Source: Scolanthus callimorphus
Lineage: Eukaryota > Cnidaria > Anthozoa > Actiniaria > Edwardsiidae
Length of the DNA: 64,000 bases
Assembly: GCA_033964015.1 (NCBI GenBank)
Contig: CM066918.1
Location: 21,969,387-22,033,386 of the forward strand
Reading direction: 5' to 3'
Numbering within the stretch: the first letter of the stretch is position 1; each line of letters starts with the position of its first letter. Below the pieces are notes generated by a model. It saw nothing but the letters and a program-made list of their open reading frames with translations. It searched no databases and was not told the DNA's origin. Below, piece after piece: positions 21,100 through 29,837 of this stretch. A program made the position numbers and the translations under genes.

Positions 21100-22048
21100 T
21101 TATCGTAACATAAACCAGGCAACACTTCCTGCAACTGCTGTTGTAATATACATCAAATTTTTCTCATGTGATGATATGGTTGGTTTAATTTTTACCTTGC
21201 TAACAGGCTTTTCAACAGGTTTAACCGTAGACTTTTCAATCACTGTATTATGATGTGGTAGTTTTGTCTTAGAGGCTCTAAAATTATGTTTTATTCCCGC
21301 TTGTTTTGTTTCTTGATTTATATTATTAACACCAAACCCCAAGTCACTAGTCGCTTTTAATAGTTTGTTATTATATCCTATTACACTTTCTGTATTTATA
21401 ATTATATTCGAAGGTAGTAACCAAACACCCTCAGCAATAGCTAAATCAAGTCTCAACTTAGCCTCTTGTACTGCTAATTGATATCTTTGCACTGATTCAA
21501 CAATATTGTTTTCAATAATTGTTGATTCAAACAGTGTTAAAAATTGCTGTTGAGTTTGTTGAGATGAACCGCTATTTCCAATAATACTACTTCTTGTACT
21601 AACTTGCGACCCTAGGATGCAATAAACAAATGCTTCTACAGACCTGTTTAATCGGCCTAGTCCTGCTTTTGTTAAACCATAGCTATGTATAGGGGGTGAA
21701 CCAAGAATATTGCTTTCCACCATGAGTATCATTTCTGATAAAACTTACTAGCTTACCATTATTTTGTGTCCCACCCTCATCTGAAAATAGATTTAATTTA
21801 TCAGGCCATGTATCAGCATTTGGAAATATTTCCTTAATAATTTGATCAACTTCTTTTTTTTCACTTACTCTTTCTAAAATAAGACTGTTATAATCAGTAA
21901 ATGAGGTTTCTTCCATTCCACCTTCATCCACCAAATCTGTGGATGTTGATGGTCTAGGTAACTCATACATGGGTATTTCCTCACCACCTATATCATGATC
22001 ATCACCATGATCAATTAAAGTAGTTCTATCTGTAGCGTCTACTTCCAT
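21100..22048 (-). pseudogene. Polinton protein of unknown function with C-terminal membrane anchor, frameshifted
   Basis: Two overlapping frames (21,683-22,048, then 21,100-21,732) appear to be one gene of about 300 residues broken at about 21,690-21,730. The N-terminal part is acidic and Ser/Thr-rich, with KEIFPNADTWPDKLNLF. The C-terminal part has a Gln-rich helical region, a basic stretch, and ends in a single hydrophobic helix (LMYITTAVAGSVAWFMLR). I do not recognise the family. Its place as the last gene of the capsid-side block and the membrane anchor suggest a virion-associated or assembly role, which is inference. Confidence 0.5.
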
Positions 22049-22058
22049 ATTATATGAT

Positions 22059-22265
22059 TTATATTATAGGTATATTTTTATATCCTGTGAAAATATTTTT
22101 ATGATTCCCTAGTGTTGTTTTTGTTTTGAATTTCCGCTTACAGAACTTGCATCTAATACGGACATCACGCATGTAGTCGTTTATCTCCTTGATAAGTAAA
22201 TCATAATCGTTGGAAACTATACACTTATAACCATTCTCCTCATATTGTTCTAAGAGGTCTGTCTG
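22059..22265 (-). pseudogene. C-terminal part of the BRO-N/VRR-NUC gene: C2H2-like zinc finger
   Basis: The frame contains EENGYKCIVSNDYDLLIKEI and then CKFCKRKFKTKTTLGNHKN, a single C2H2-like finger in which only one of the two His is obvious. It would continue the nuclease-like part (22,680-23,109), from which it is separated by the 409-bp insertion 22,266-22,674. The first ~20 residues of the local frame come from the inserted element, not the gene. Confidence 0.6.
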
Positions 22266-22674
22266 CAGGGGCACCCAACGAGACAATGCCGTAAAAAAGC
22301 TCAGAATACCATCGAATACGTCGTTGCGGAGCATACAAATGACTGTAAACTGGGTATTTTTAATCCCTACAAATTTATATCTGTTCGGATTTCATAGCTG
22401 AAAGTTTTGGGTTGCGAAAATTTTAGGGATTGAAATCAAGTCTTCCGAAAATGCTAGGGGAAAAAGTCTATCCGAAAATTTTAGGTGACCTTTTTAACGG
22501 CAAAAATCCCCCCAAAATAGTAAAATTTCACCTTTTTGTGCAATTCGAAAAATCCAGGGGATCTTAGAATCTTTATACGAAAGTTTAAAGCCTGAAATTC
22601 TGAAGCGAAAGTTTTAGCTCTCATTGCACCATCCGAACAGATATTTTACCGAAAATGATCGTTGGGTGCCCCTG
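22266..22674. mobile_element. 409-bp non-autonomous DNA transposon inserted in the BRO-like gene
   Basis: Perfect 16-bp TIRs (CAGGGGCACCCAACGA at the left, TCGTTGGGTGCCCCTG at the right) are flanked by TGTCTG on both sides (22,260-22,265 and 22,675-22,680), a 6-bp target duplication. The interior is non-coding, with repeated 'ccgaaaatttaggg'-like blocks. The superfamily is uncertain: the CAGGG start recalls hAT elements, but hAT duplications are 8 bp. Confidence 0.85.
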
Positions 22675-23477
22675 TGTCTGCTCATCAGATATAAGACCAT
22701 TGCCCTGTGGAGTTTTAAATTCGATACACATGCCAGAGTAATGTTTGTGACAATTTTGTATTATAAGATCTGGTTGACCTTTCATATATCCCTTTCGATA
22801 GGATGCTATGCGTTTTGCTGACGTATCTTGATTCTCTCCTAGCCCTGCTGTTATAATAGCGGTTGGAAAAAATCGTTTGATAAACCCAACTACTTTGGTA
22901 TGCAGGTCGTATTCATCTTCTATTTTGAATGTTAGCGTCTTAGGGTTGTTAAACCTCCTGTAGTATCCATATTTTCTGATAGATGGGAGTACATCAGTTG
23001 TTACCCATCGTTTGAATAACTTAGCTGATTCTAATTTTGAACTGAATATTAGAGAATATAGACCAGATTCATTTATAAAAACCTTATTAGGATTACCCCG
23101 GCATTTCACCGGGTATTCATAATTGTCTTATCATCATCATCTACATGTTTTCTAATAGCATCATCAGTATCCATATAGCCAAGAGCTTATGCAATATCTT
23201 TTTCTTTGAAATAGACAATCTGCTTGTTATCAATATATGAACCAATAGATAGGTTCAAACTTTTGTTTTCAAATTTCTTTTCAGTTAGTGTCATTATTAT
23301 ATATTGAATATATAGTAATGTATCCTTAAGCCTTTTTTCATATCTGGATGTAAATTCTTTTGATAAACCCAACTACTTTGGTATGCAGGTCGTATTCATC
23401 TTCTATTTTGAATGTTAGCGTCTTAGGGTTGTTAAACCTCCTGTAGTATCCATATTTTCTGATAGATGGGAGTACAT
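22675..23477 (-). pseudogene. BRO-N/VRR-NUC gene, downstream copy
   Basis: The gene is read from about 23,294 (MTLTEKKFENKSL). An N-terminal BRO-N domain (IVYFKEKDIA, then VFINESGLYSLIFSS, FKRWVTTDVLPSIRKYGYY) is followed by a VRR-NUC-like nuclease part (GQPDLIIQNCHKHYSGMCIE, FKTPQGNGLISDEQTQ) with the usual PDL and ExK residues. BRO-N is a DNA-binding domain of large DNA viruses and phages; VRR-NUC is a PD-(D/E)XK nuclease. A nonsense codon interrupts BRO-N at about 23,188, and a frame change follows near 23,110. 23,345-23,477 is the tail of the preceding tandem copy. Role inferred: accessory DNA-binding nuclease. Confidence 0.72.
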
Positions 23478-23997
23478 TATACACTTAATGACTGCTCCCG
23501 AGGGAAACATCAGTTTTGTTTCCCGAGAATCTCGATGTTTCCCGAGACGAAGTCGAGGGAAACATCGAGATTCGAGGGAAACAAAACTGGTGTTTCCCGA
23601 GGGAGTAGTCATTAAGTGTTTTGTTATATAGCAGAAAATATACTACAATTATTAAGTCAAAACAAATGTATTTCAAGAATGAAAAGAGAAGTTACAAAGT
23701 TTGCGCGCGACTGCATCATGTAAAGGGAAAACACTCATAAACAACACAATTTTCTTGCATTAGCAAAAACTTATCAAAATTAGCAAAGGTTTTTAAAGAG
23801 ACTCGCGTGTTTTCAATAAACTTTCTCTTTTTTCCCGCTCTCAAACGCGACGGGCGAAAGCAATATTCCCCGACCAGTCAATAATTTTTCGAAATATTGA
23901 CTGATCGTGGAATATTTGATTTGAACTTCACCACGTGACCTTGATTTAGCCAATAAGAGCGCGCGCTCGGTTGGAGTGAGCACTCGCTATATAACAA
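23478..23997. mobile_element. Hairpin-headed foldback MITE, copy 2, with a proven empty site
   Basis: The sibling at 22,985-23,005 reads GTACATCAGTTGTTACCC without interruption. Here 520 bp separate GTACAT from CAGTTGTTACCC. The insertion begins with a ~140-bp palindrome (ACACTTAATGACTGCTCCCG and its inverse, centre ACGAAGTCG) immediately followed by TTTTGTTATATAGC. It ends GCTATATAACAA, the inverse of that TIR. An AGCCAATAAGAGCGCGCGC block lies near the right end. No clear target duplication. Because the empty site is known, the hairpin and the TIR body were inserted as one unit. Confidence 0.82.
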
Positions 23998-24403
23998 CAG
24001 TTGTTACCCATCGTTTGAATAACTTAGCTGATTCTAATTTTGAACTGAATATTAGAGAATATAGACCAGATTCATTTATAAAAACCTTATTAGGATTACC
24101 CCGGCATTTCACCGGGGTATTCATAATTGTCTTATCATCATCATCTACATGTTTTCTAATAGCATCATCAGTATCCATATAGCCAAGAGCTAATGCAATA
24201 TCTTTTCCTTTGAAATAGACAATCTGCTTGTTATCAATATATGAACCCATAGATAGGTTCAAACTTTTGTTTTCAAATTTCTTTTCAGTTAGTGTCATTA
24301 TTATATATTGAATATATAGTAATGTATCCTTAAGCCTTTTTTCATATCTGGATGTAAATTCTTTTGATAAACCCAACAACTTTGGTATGCAGGTCGTATT
24401 CAT
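23998..24403 (-). pseudogene. BRO-N gene, middle tandem copy, split by a MITE
   Basis: It carries KGKDIALALGYMDTDDAIRK, VDDDDKTIMNTPVKCRG, VFINESGLYSLIFSS and FKRWVTT, after which the 520-bp foldback element interrupts it. The rest (VLPSIRKYGYYRRFNNP and onward) lies at 23,345-23,477. It is nearly identical to the downstream copy, and here BRO-N has LALALGY-type sequence without the nonsense codon. It lacks the nuclease part because the next tandem unit begins first. Confidence 0.7.
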
Positions 24404-24880
24404 CTTCTATTTTGAATGTTAGTGTCTTAGGGTTGTTAAACCTCCTGTAGTATCCATACTTTCTGATAGATGGAAGGACCTCCTCAACAACCCAATCCTG
24501 AAATTTCTCAGCAATTGGTAGTTTAGATCTCATAATTAATCGATATAATCCACTTTCATTGATAAAAATAGTGTGTTGTGGAATATCTTTTAGGGGGCCG
24601 TGTTTTAGGGCCCCTTAATGAGCTCATTTAACATCTTTTTATTCTTGTCTGGAACATGATTTTCCACAGCATTCCTTGGTTTTTCATACCCAAGAGCTAA
24701 TGCAATATCTTTCCCTTTGAAGTAGATATTTTGCTTGCTATCAATATATGAACCAATAGATAGGTTCAAACTTTTGTTTTCATACTTCTTTTCAGTTAGT
24801 GTCATTATTATATATTGAATATATAGTAATGTATCCTTAAGCCTTTTTTCATATCTGAATTTAATATTTTTCATCAACAT
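24342..24880 (-). pseudogene. BRO-N gene, upstream (most diverged) copy
   Basis: It likely starts at about 24,805 (MTLTEKKYENKSL). The frame to 24,605 has KGKDIALALGYEKPRNAVEN. A frame change near 24,600 leads to INESGLYRLIMRSKLP, EKFQDWVVEEVLPSIRKYGY and then DEYDLHTKVVGF, where the tandem junction cuts it. Its sequence differs from the other two (GYEKPRNAVENHVPD against GYMDTDDAIRKHVDD), so the region combines an older paralog with a recent ~490-bp tandem duplication (matching junctions at 22,872, 23,362 and 24,375). Confidence 0.7.
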
Positions 24881-24903
24881 GTTTTCTTAAAGCTTGATCT
24901 CAC

Positions 24904-25317
24904 TTACAAGAATTTAGAAGCCACATAGCCAATAGCTAACATACCACCGCTGACGTATACCATTTCATAATTTTTCTGAGTATTTGATGGTTTGTAATAA
25001 TCACTAAATTGTGGCATTTGTAAATGGATCTTTTGATTATGAGCTTCGTTATACAATTTTAGTGCCTCATCTGTAGCTCTCATGTTATGACTTGCGATTT
25101 GTTGATTCTTGTACCTTTCTGTTTGCCAATCTATGAGTTTTTGTCTATTTTCTTCAAATATTTCATAATCATGTTGATACTTTTCAACCGCCAAATCATG
25201 ACGTTTGCGTTCTTCATCCGTGTTGTTACCAGTAAGATATCTAGCTAAATAATTTCCACCGATGAAGCTTGTAGCATTTAACACCGCTCCTCCTATCATC
25301 AATGCAATAGTCGCCAT
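24904..25317 (-). CDS. Polinton small membrane/coiled-coil protein (137 aa)
   Basis: The frame is intact from MATIALMIGGAVLNATSF. A hydrophobic N-terminus (residues 2-20) is followed by a long charged, coiled-coil-like helix with many E, K, Q and R (about 35-100). It ends in a second hydrophobic segment (MVYVSGGMLAIGYVASKFL). The gene is one of three consecutive small membrane proteins on the minus strand between the ATPase side and the BRO genes. I do not assign a named function; a role in the particle or at a membrane is plausible from position. Confidence 0.6.
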   Translation of the reverse strand: MATIALMIGGAVLNATSFIGGNYLARYLTGNNTDEERKRHDLAVEKYQHDYEIFEENRQKLIDWQTERYKNQQIASHNMRATDEALKLYNEAHNQKIHLQMPQFSDYYKPSNTQKNYEMVYVSGGMLAIGYVASKFL

Positions 25318-25344
25318 TTATAATATAATATATATATTACACTT

Positions 25345-25569
25345 TTATACCGAGTTAGGAAGAATCTTCTGAGCCTCTAGATAATCCTTGAGATACAAAC
25401 TAGCACCAAGAACCAACACCCATTTACCATAGTTTGTTATATTTGAAGATGGATCTCCAATAAATTGCTCTTTCAAAGTTTTTCGACCGACCCAACCTAT
25501 ACCAGCACACAGCCCGACAATTACGGCTGAATCCATAAATTTTTTCACTACTTTGTTTTCAGTTGACAT
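25345..25569 (-). CDS. Polinton small membrane protein (about 74 aa)
   Basis: I prefer the internal ATG at 25,569 (MSTENKVVKKFMD), because its start resembles the neighbouring gene's MSTESENIEQ and lies after an AT-rich spacer. Two hydrophobic segments are present (SAVIVGLCAGIGWVG and WVLVLGASLYLKDYL). Intact. Function unknown. Confidence 0.55.
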   Translation of the reverse strand: MSTENKVVKKFMDSAVIVGLCAGIGWVGRKTLKEQFIGDPSSNITNYGKWVLVLGASLYLKDYLEAQKILPNSV

Positions 25570-25610
25570 ATAATAATATCTATACATATCGTTTTAAATC
25601 ATTTTTTTTA

Positions 25611-25961
25611 TTATTCCATACCTATTTTCGGTACTGGAAATTTAGATGGTTTAATAATAGGTTTTTCATCTACATGAGGGGGTGCTTTCAATTCGATTTT
25701 ATCCTTATCATGCTTTCTCCATCTATAGTATAAATCAAAAGCTGTAAGACTGATTCCTACAAAACTGATAACAGTAGTAAGTGAGATTTCTGGCATCCAT
25801 TCAGATATTATATTATCTTTTTTCATAGCTTCCTTAGCCTTTTTATGGTATTCTGCTAGCCTTCTTCCAGCTTCTACTTTTTTAGGATCCTTCTGCTTTT
25901 TCTCTTTTATAGCTTCTGGTTCCCTAGTTATTTGTTCAATATTTTCTGATTCTGTTGACAT
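25611..25961 (-). CDS. Polinton small membrane protein (116 aa)
   Basis: The frame is intact. A highly charged N-terminal half (KEKKQKDPKKVEAGRRLAEY) is followed by one transmembrane helix (about residues 60-78, TTVISFVGISLTAFDLYY). A basic then proline-rich tail follows. This is the first gene after the short-repeat array 26,006-26,252 in the direction of transcription. Function unknown. Confidence 0.58.
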   Translation of the reverse strand: MSTESENIEQITREPEAIKEKKQKDPKKVEAGRRLAEYHKKAKEAMKKDNIISEWMPEISLTTVISFVGISLTAFDLYYRWRKHDKDKIELKAPPHVDEKPIIKPSKFPVPKIGME

Positions 25962-26005
25962 ATATATAAAGTATTTCTTAATATATATTTATATCAATTA
26001 GGATA

Positions 26006-26252
26006 TTTCAAGAGGTTGCTTAACAGTTGCTCAACAGTTTCTTAACAGATGCTCAAGTCTGCTCAAGAGGTTGCTCAAGACTGCTCAAGAGGTTGCTTAA
26101 CAGATGCTTAACAGTTGCTCAACAGTTTCTTAACAGATGCTCAAGTGTGCTCAAGAGGTTGCTTAACAGATGCTTAACAGATGCTTAACAGTTGCTCAAC
26201 AGTTTCTTAACAGATGCTTAAGACTGTTCAAGAGTTTCAACAGGTTGCTCTA
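26006..26252. repeat. Interspersed 10-12-bp repeat array in a Polinton intergenic space
   Basis: About twenty short units of the form TTGCTTAACAG, TTGCTCAACAG, TTTCTTAACAG, ATGCTCAAGTC and AGGTTGCTCAAG follow each other with a period of 10-12 bp. Higher-order blocks recur, for example TTGCTCAACAGTTTCTTAAC three times. The period is not a multiple of three and no frame is open, so it is not coding. It separates two minus-strand genes and could hold a promoter, origin or protein-binding array; that is speculation. Confidence 0.8.
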
Positions 26253-26278
26253 GAGTATTATTACTAAATTTGATATGT

Positions 26279-26745
26279 TTACCCTTTTTGTATCAAAGCA
26301 CTTGCAAGAGCTACCATCCGGCCGCCTTTTAGTACACAAAAACCAGCATATTCGGAAAGCTCTTTTCTAAGTAAATCATCATTTTGAAGATCGTTGCATA
26401 ATGCTTTTTTATCATCTATAGGACATACATAGGAAATAACTTCTGATGCGCCTTGTAACCCTATAATAATCAAAGAATTACTAACCTTATTTCCCAACAC
26501 AACCTGATACCGATTATAATATTTTTCAAGATCCTTGATTGACAGCCTCTTAACATCACCAAGAGACAAATCCATACCAGTGTATTCATGTGTTGTTCCA
26601 ATACTGCAAGAATGCATAACGATTCCCGTTTTTCTTCAATCTCTTTTGTATCTACATCCTTCTTCTTAGTAGCTTTTGGCTTCTTATCCTTTTTGATAGG
26701 GATTTCCTCAACATTATTCATATATTCTCCAACAATATCTGTCAT
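26279..26745 (-). pseudogene. Polinton protein of unknown function, frameshifted
   Basis: 26,470-26,745 starts MTDIVGEYMNNVEEIP with a Lys-rich stretch. The reading then shifts at about 26,590-26,620 into 26,279-26,617, which has DLSLGDVKRLSIKDLEKYYN, a Tyr-rich helix (EKYYNRYQ), and ends in GGRMVALASALIQKG. Together this would be about 155 residues. It sits directly downstream of the ATPase gene on the minus strand. I do not recognise a family with a known function. Confidence 0.5.
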
Positions 26746-26758
26746 TATATTATTATAA

Positions 26759-27400
26759 TCATATATTATTTAAATCATTTGAATTTGGAAGTTCAATATA
26801 ACAATTATACGGATGTCTCATACACATACATATGCGTGAATACTTTTCTGATTTTAATAATTTCATATACTTTTTCCTATCCTCAATATCAAGATCACCT
26901 CCATAATCATCGAATAATGCCTTCATGCTTACAGTAGACGGATTATAGAATGATATTACACAAGCAACGTTATCCCTGAATGCTTTTGCAATTGAAGTAA
27001 GCTGTTGAGTTAAAACCCATACTGATAGACCTTCATGCCTACCACTGAATGCTAAATGTATAAACTTATTCGATCTTTGTTTTAGATCCTTTGAAAAGGC
27101 GCAATCATCGAGTATTATCAACGTATTTGTACCAGTAAATAGCTCCTTACAATATAATAACAAGTCATTTATTTCATCTACTGAATCCGCATCGGGTGAT
27201 ACAACAATAAACCTTCTATCTCCTTGTGCAAAGCCTTGATATGTTTTATTAACTGCATAAGTTGGGCATATCAAAACAATATATTCAAATCGATACCTGT
27301 ATGGACCTCTAAGCTGTTGTATTAGATATTGTGTTTTCCCGCTGTTTGTACAACCCACTATGAGGCAGTGAAACGGTACTTTATCTGCTAGCTCTTCCAT
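26759..27400 (-). CDS. A32-like (FtsK/HerA superfamily) DNA-packaging ATPase
   Basis: The frame of 213 residues is intact. The Walker A motif GCTNSGKT is at residues 16-23 and Walker B (LIILDD) at 94-99. The segment GLSVWVLTQQLTSIAKAFR matches the sensor region of this family. In Polintons and nucleocytoplasmic large DNA viruses, A32-type ATPases are thought to drive genome packaging into the capsid. The length is typical of Polinton ATPases. It lies between the capsid-like gene and the unknown gene at 26.3-26.7 kb, all on one strand. It is the only large gene of the element without a visible break. Confidence 0.88.
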   Translation of the reverse strand: MEELADKVPFHCLIVGCTNSGKTQYLIQQLRGPYRYRFEYIVLICPTYAVNKTYQGFAQGDRRFIVVSPDADSVDEINDLLLYCKELFTGTNTLIILDDCAFSKDLKQRSNKFIHLAFSGRHEGLSVWVLTQQLTSIAKAFRDNVACVISFYNPSTVSMKALFDDYGGDLDIEDRKKYMKLLKSEKYSRICMCMRHPYNCYIELPNSNDLNNI

Positions 27401-27409
27401 ATATTATTA

Positions 27410-28651
27410 CTAATACATTATACTCTTACGACTGCTTCCCATAATTTCCATCAGGGCGTCTGCAATTACATACATGTAACAGGTAATATTACCAGACCCT
27501 GAAGCTGTTCTTTTCATCTCCAAATGCACACCGTCTCGTGTAAAACTAAGGTGTAGCCCATTACCATGTATTAAATCGTCATAATATGTTCGTAAGTCTA
27601 TCCACAATGCAAATTTATCATTATAAAACTCCTTGATTGTTATATTATCACTGATTCCAAACCGTTTGACAGCTGCATCATAAAAATCTGAGGTTTCCAT
27701 ACCTTTACTATATAGTCGGTTTGGTACACCATCGATGTTAATTTTAACACTTGTAATATTTGGATTCACAAAATTTTCACTATCCCTAGCACCTGCAGTA
27801 TGTGGTGTTGTAAACAGCATTAGGATGCCAGTCATACTTCTACGAGGGATGTTAATATTCTCATTTAATATACTATCCGTCCCTTTGGTAATTGTGAACG
27901 TTTTATGAAGCAAATATTTTCATAATAGAACCCTTTTCCAATTTGATAAGCGCTTTTTACCTCATTTGCAAGGTAATCACTTGAAATACTCTGGTATTCT
28001 AGCTCAAGGTTGGAAATAGTATATGTATATGGCTTCGTTTTATCAGAAGTGATTGTAAGGTCCTTCGATTCAGGAAGTGTGATCTCAAAATGAAACTCTG
28101 ATCTAGTGCCTTTGGATATAATACCCCATGATTGTCTATAATTGGATGCTCTAGTGGAAGTCTATATTTTGTGTTATATACTGCTGCTGAGCCACTTCTG
28201 ATGCATCTGTAGAGACCTTATCACCAGCTCCAGCTCTCAGTTTATGCATGTTGACACTGGAAATTCCTTGTTTGATTCTGTTTTCTCGTTCTTTTTTGCT
28301 AAGATGAAGATCACTGTATAGTTTATATAAATCGTATCTATTTGTATCCTGTATTGTCTCTCCACCAAAATGTATTTTATATCTTGATTTCAAGCATGCT
28401 GTTAGATTGTTGACAAATCTGTTATTAGCATGCTTTTCCGTGCTAGATTGAGCAATGTTAAACGTCAGCGCTAGGCTATTTGGGACAATAACCACATTGT
28501 CTGCTAGCTTAGGCACATGAACATATAATGTTTCCCCAGGTTGTGCTTTGTTTGGGTTCATAGTCACACGGTTCAAACATGTCTCTGATTTCAGTCCAAA
28601 AGGTTGTTTATATTCCCTATTTGGATTAATCCTATCTGCTATTGTTGTCAT
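27410..28651 (-). pseudogene. Capsid-like protein of the Polinton, frame-broken
   Basis: 28,151-28,651 (MTTIADRINPNREYKQPFG; LAALTFNIAQ-type strands; KIHFGGETIQDTNRYDLY) and 27,410-27,913 (NINIPRRSMTGILMLFTTP; EFYNDKFALWIDLRTYYDD; ITCYMYVIADALMEI) are parts of one beta-rich gene. About 240 bp in other frames lie between them. Total length would be about 414 codons. Its position directly upstream of the packaging ATPase and its strand-rich, helix-poor sequence suit a jelly-roll capsid protein. I cannot tell the major capsid from the penton-type protein by eye. At least one or two indels break it. Confidence 0.55.
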
Positions 28652-28659
28652 ATAAATAG

Positions 28660-29829
28660 TAAATAGTATTATTAACTACTTACTAACCGAGAGTGAGGGC
28701 ATTACGTGAAATATCAAACTGAGGTTTTGGCGTATCGACCGAGCGATAGCGAGGTTGATACGGCAAAACCGAGGTTTGATATTTCACGTAATGCCCGAAC
28801 GGTCGAGGTTAGTAAGTTGTTTATTATATGGCACTTTTTCTACAAACTTTTTACGAACCGGAAGTCGATCGCCTCGTTCATTTTCCCGCCGAAATAACTC
28901 AGACACGCGCCCGCGTCGCGCTCGAGTTCATTCAGAGTTTTTTCATTCTCTGAGTCAAACTGATAGAACAAACCACGCCAGACATGATCTAATGTAATCA
29001 ATCTCTTCTGGATGTCAAATACTTCGGAATCCTTTCTTTAACAGATATTTTATAATGTTGTTTAGTCATTTGTGAGAAACTTTTGAGGAAGTTACAGAAG
29101 TTTCAAACGGCAAGCAACCGGGAAGTTGAGCTTAAGGCTCGGCTTTTTTTTAGCACCATTGGGGAAAACATTGCTCCTGTTGCACTAGGAAAAAGCTTTT
29201 AAAAAAATACGGAAGAAGAGTTAAACCTGAAGAAGATATTTCACAAGCTATCCTCCAGAAAATTGCAATGGTTATTTTAGCCGGCTTTTGTGCAAAAGCA
29301 AACGTCAAGTAAGAATGAATTTAACTCGGAGATGGAGAGAGAAAGGAAATCAACGACTTCACTATCAGTTATCGGTAAGCACACAGTTTGAACTCGCTTT
29401 CTGTTATTCTTTTTAGCTCTCAAGTTTCTTGAATTCCCAATAAAATTTTTAATTTACATGTAGCTTTTACCTTTTGCTGCTCTTTTGACTCCCTTCACAG
29501 TTCTCATTTTCTCCTGATAGACTCGATTTCTTAAAGTAATTTTTGGCTCTGCTTTGCTTTTGTAAACAGGTCATTTCTGATATTCAGGCCTTTATTTTCC
29601 TCTTGTCACAAGTTAGATTTGTGTTATACTCTATCAAGTATTCCTTGTTGTGAATTTCGCTGAAAATCTTTTTGAATTTGTGTTGTTTCAAGGAGATAAT
29701 TTTTTGTCAGTCGTGAACTGCGAGCGGGCATTAAGAATTTCCATAATGCCCGTGGGCATTACGGAGAGTTACGCCCGCTCGTTAGCCAATCAGAGCGCGC
29801 GTACTATCGTTGCCATATAATAAACTTTT
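28660..29829. mobile_element. Hairpin-headed foldback MITE, copy 3, inside the Polinton
   Basis: A palindrome (about 28,676-28,816; arms ACTTACTAACC...GAAATATCAAAC and inverse; centre CCGAGCGATAGCGAGG) abuts TGTTTATTATATGGCAC. The right end reads GCCATATAATAAAC, the inverse of that TIR. GCGGGCATTAAGAATTTCC, GCCCGTGGGCATTACGG and AGCCAATCAGAGCGCGCGT mark the right part, as in copy 4 at 56-57 kb. It is about 1.1 kb, non-coding, and lies in the intergenic space between the divergently oriented capsid and integrase genes. Confidence 0.72.
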
Positions 29830-29837
29830 ATATAATA

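Noticed and set aside
26006..26252. Possible CRISPR-like or coding repeat
   Set aside because: Units are only 10-12 bp with no spacers and no open frame, and the context is an animal transposon.
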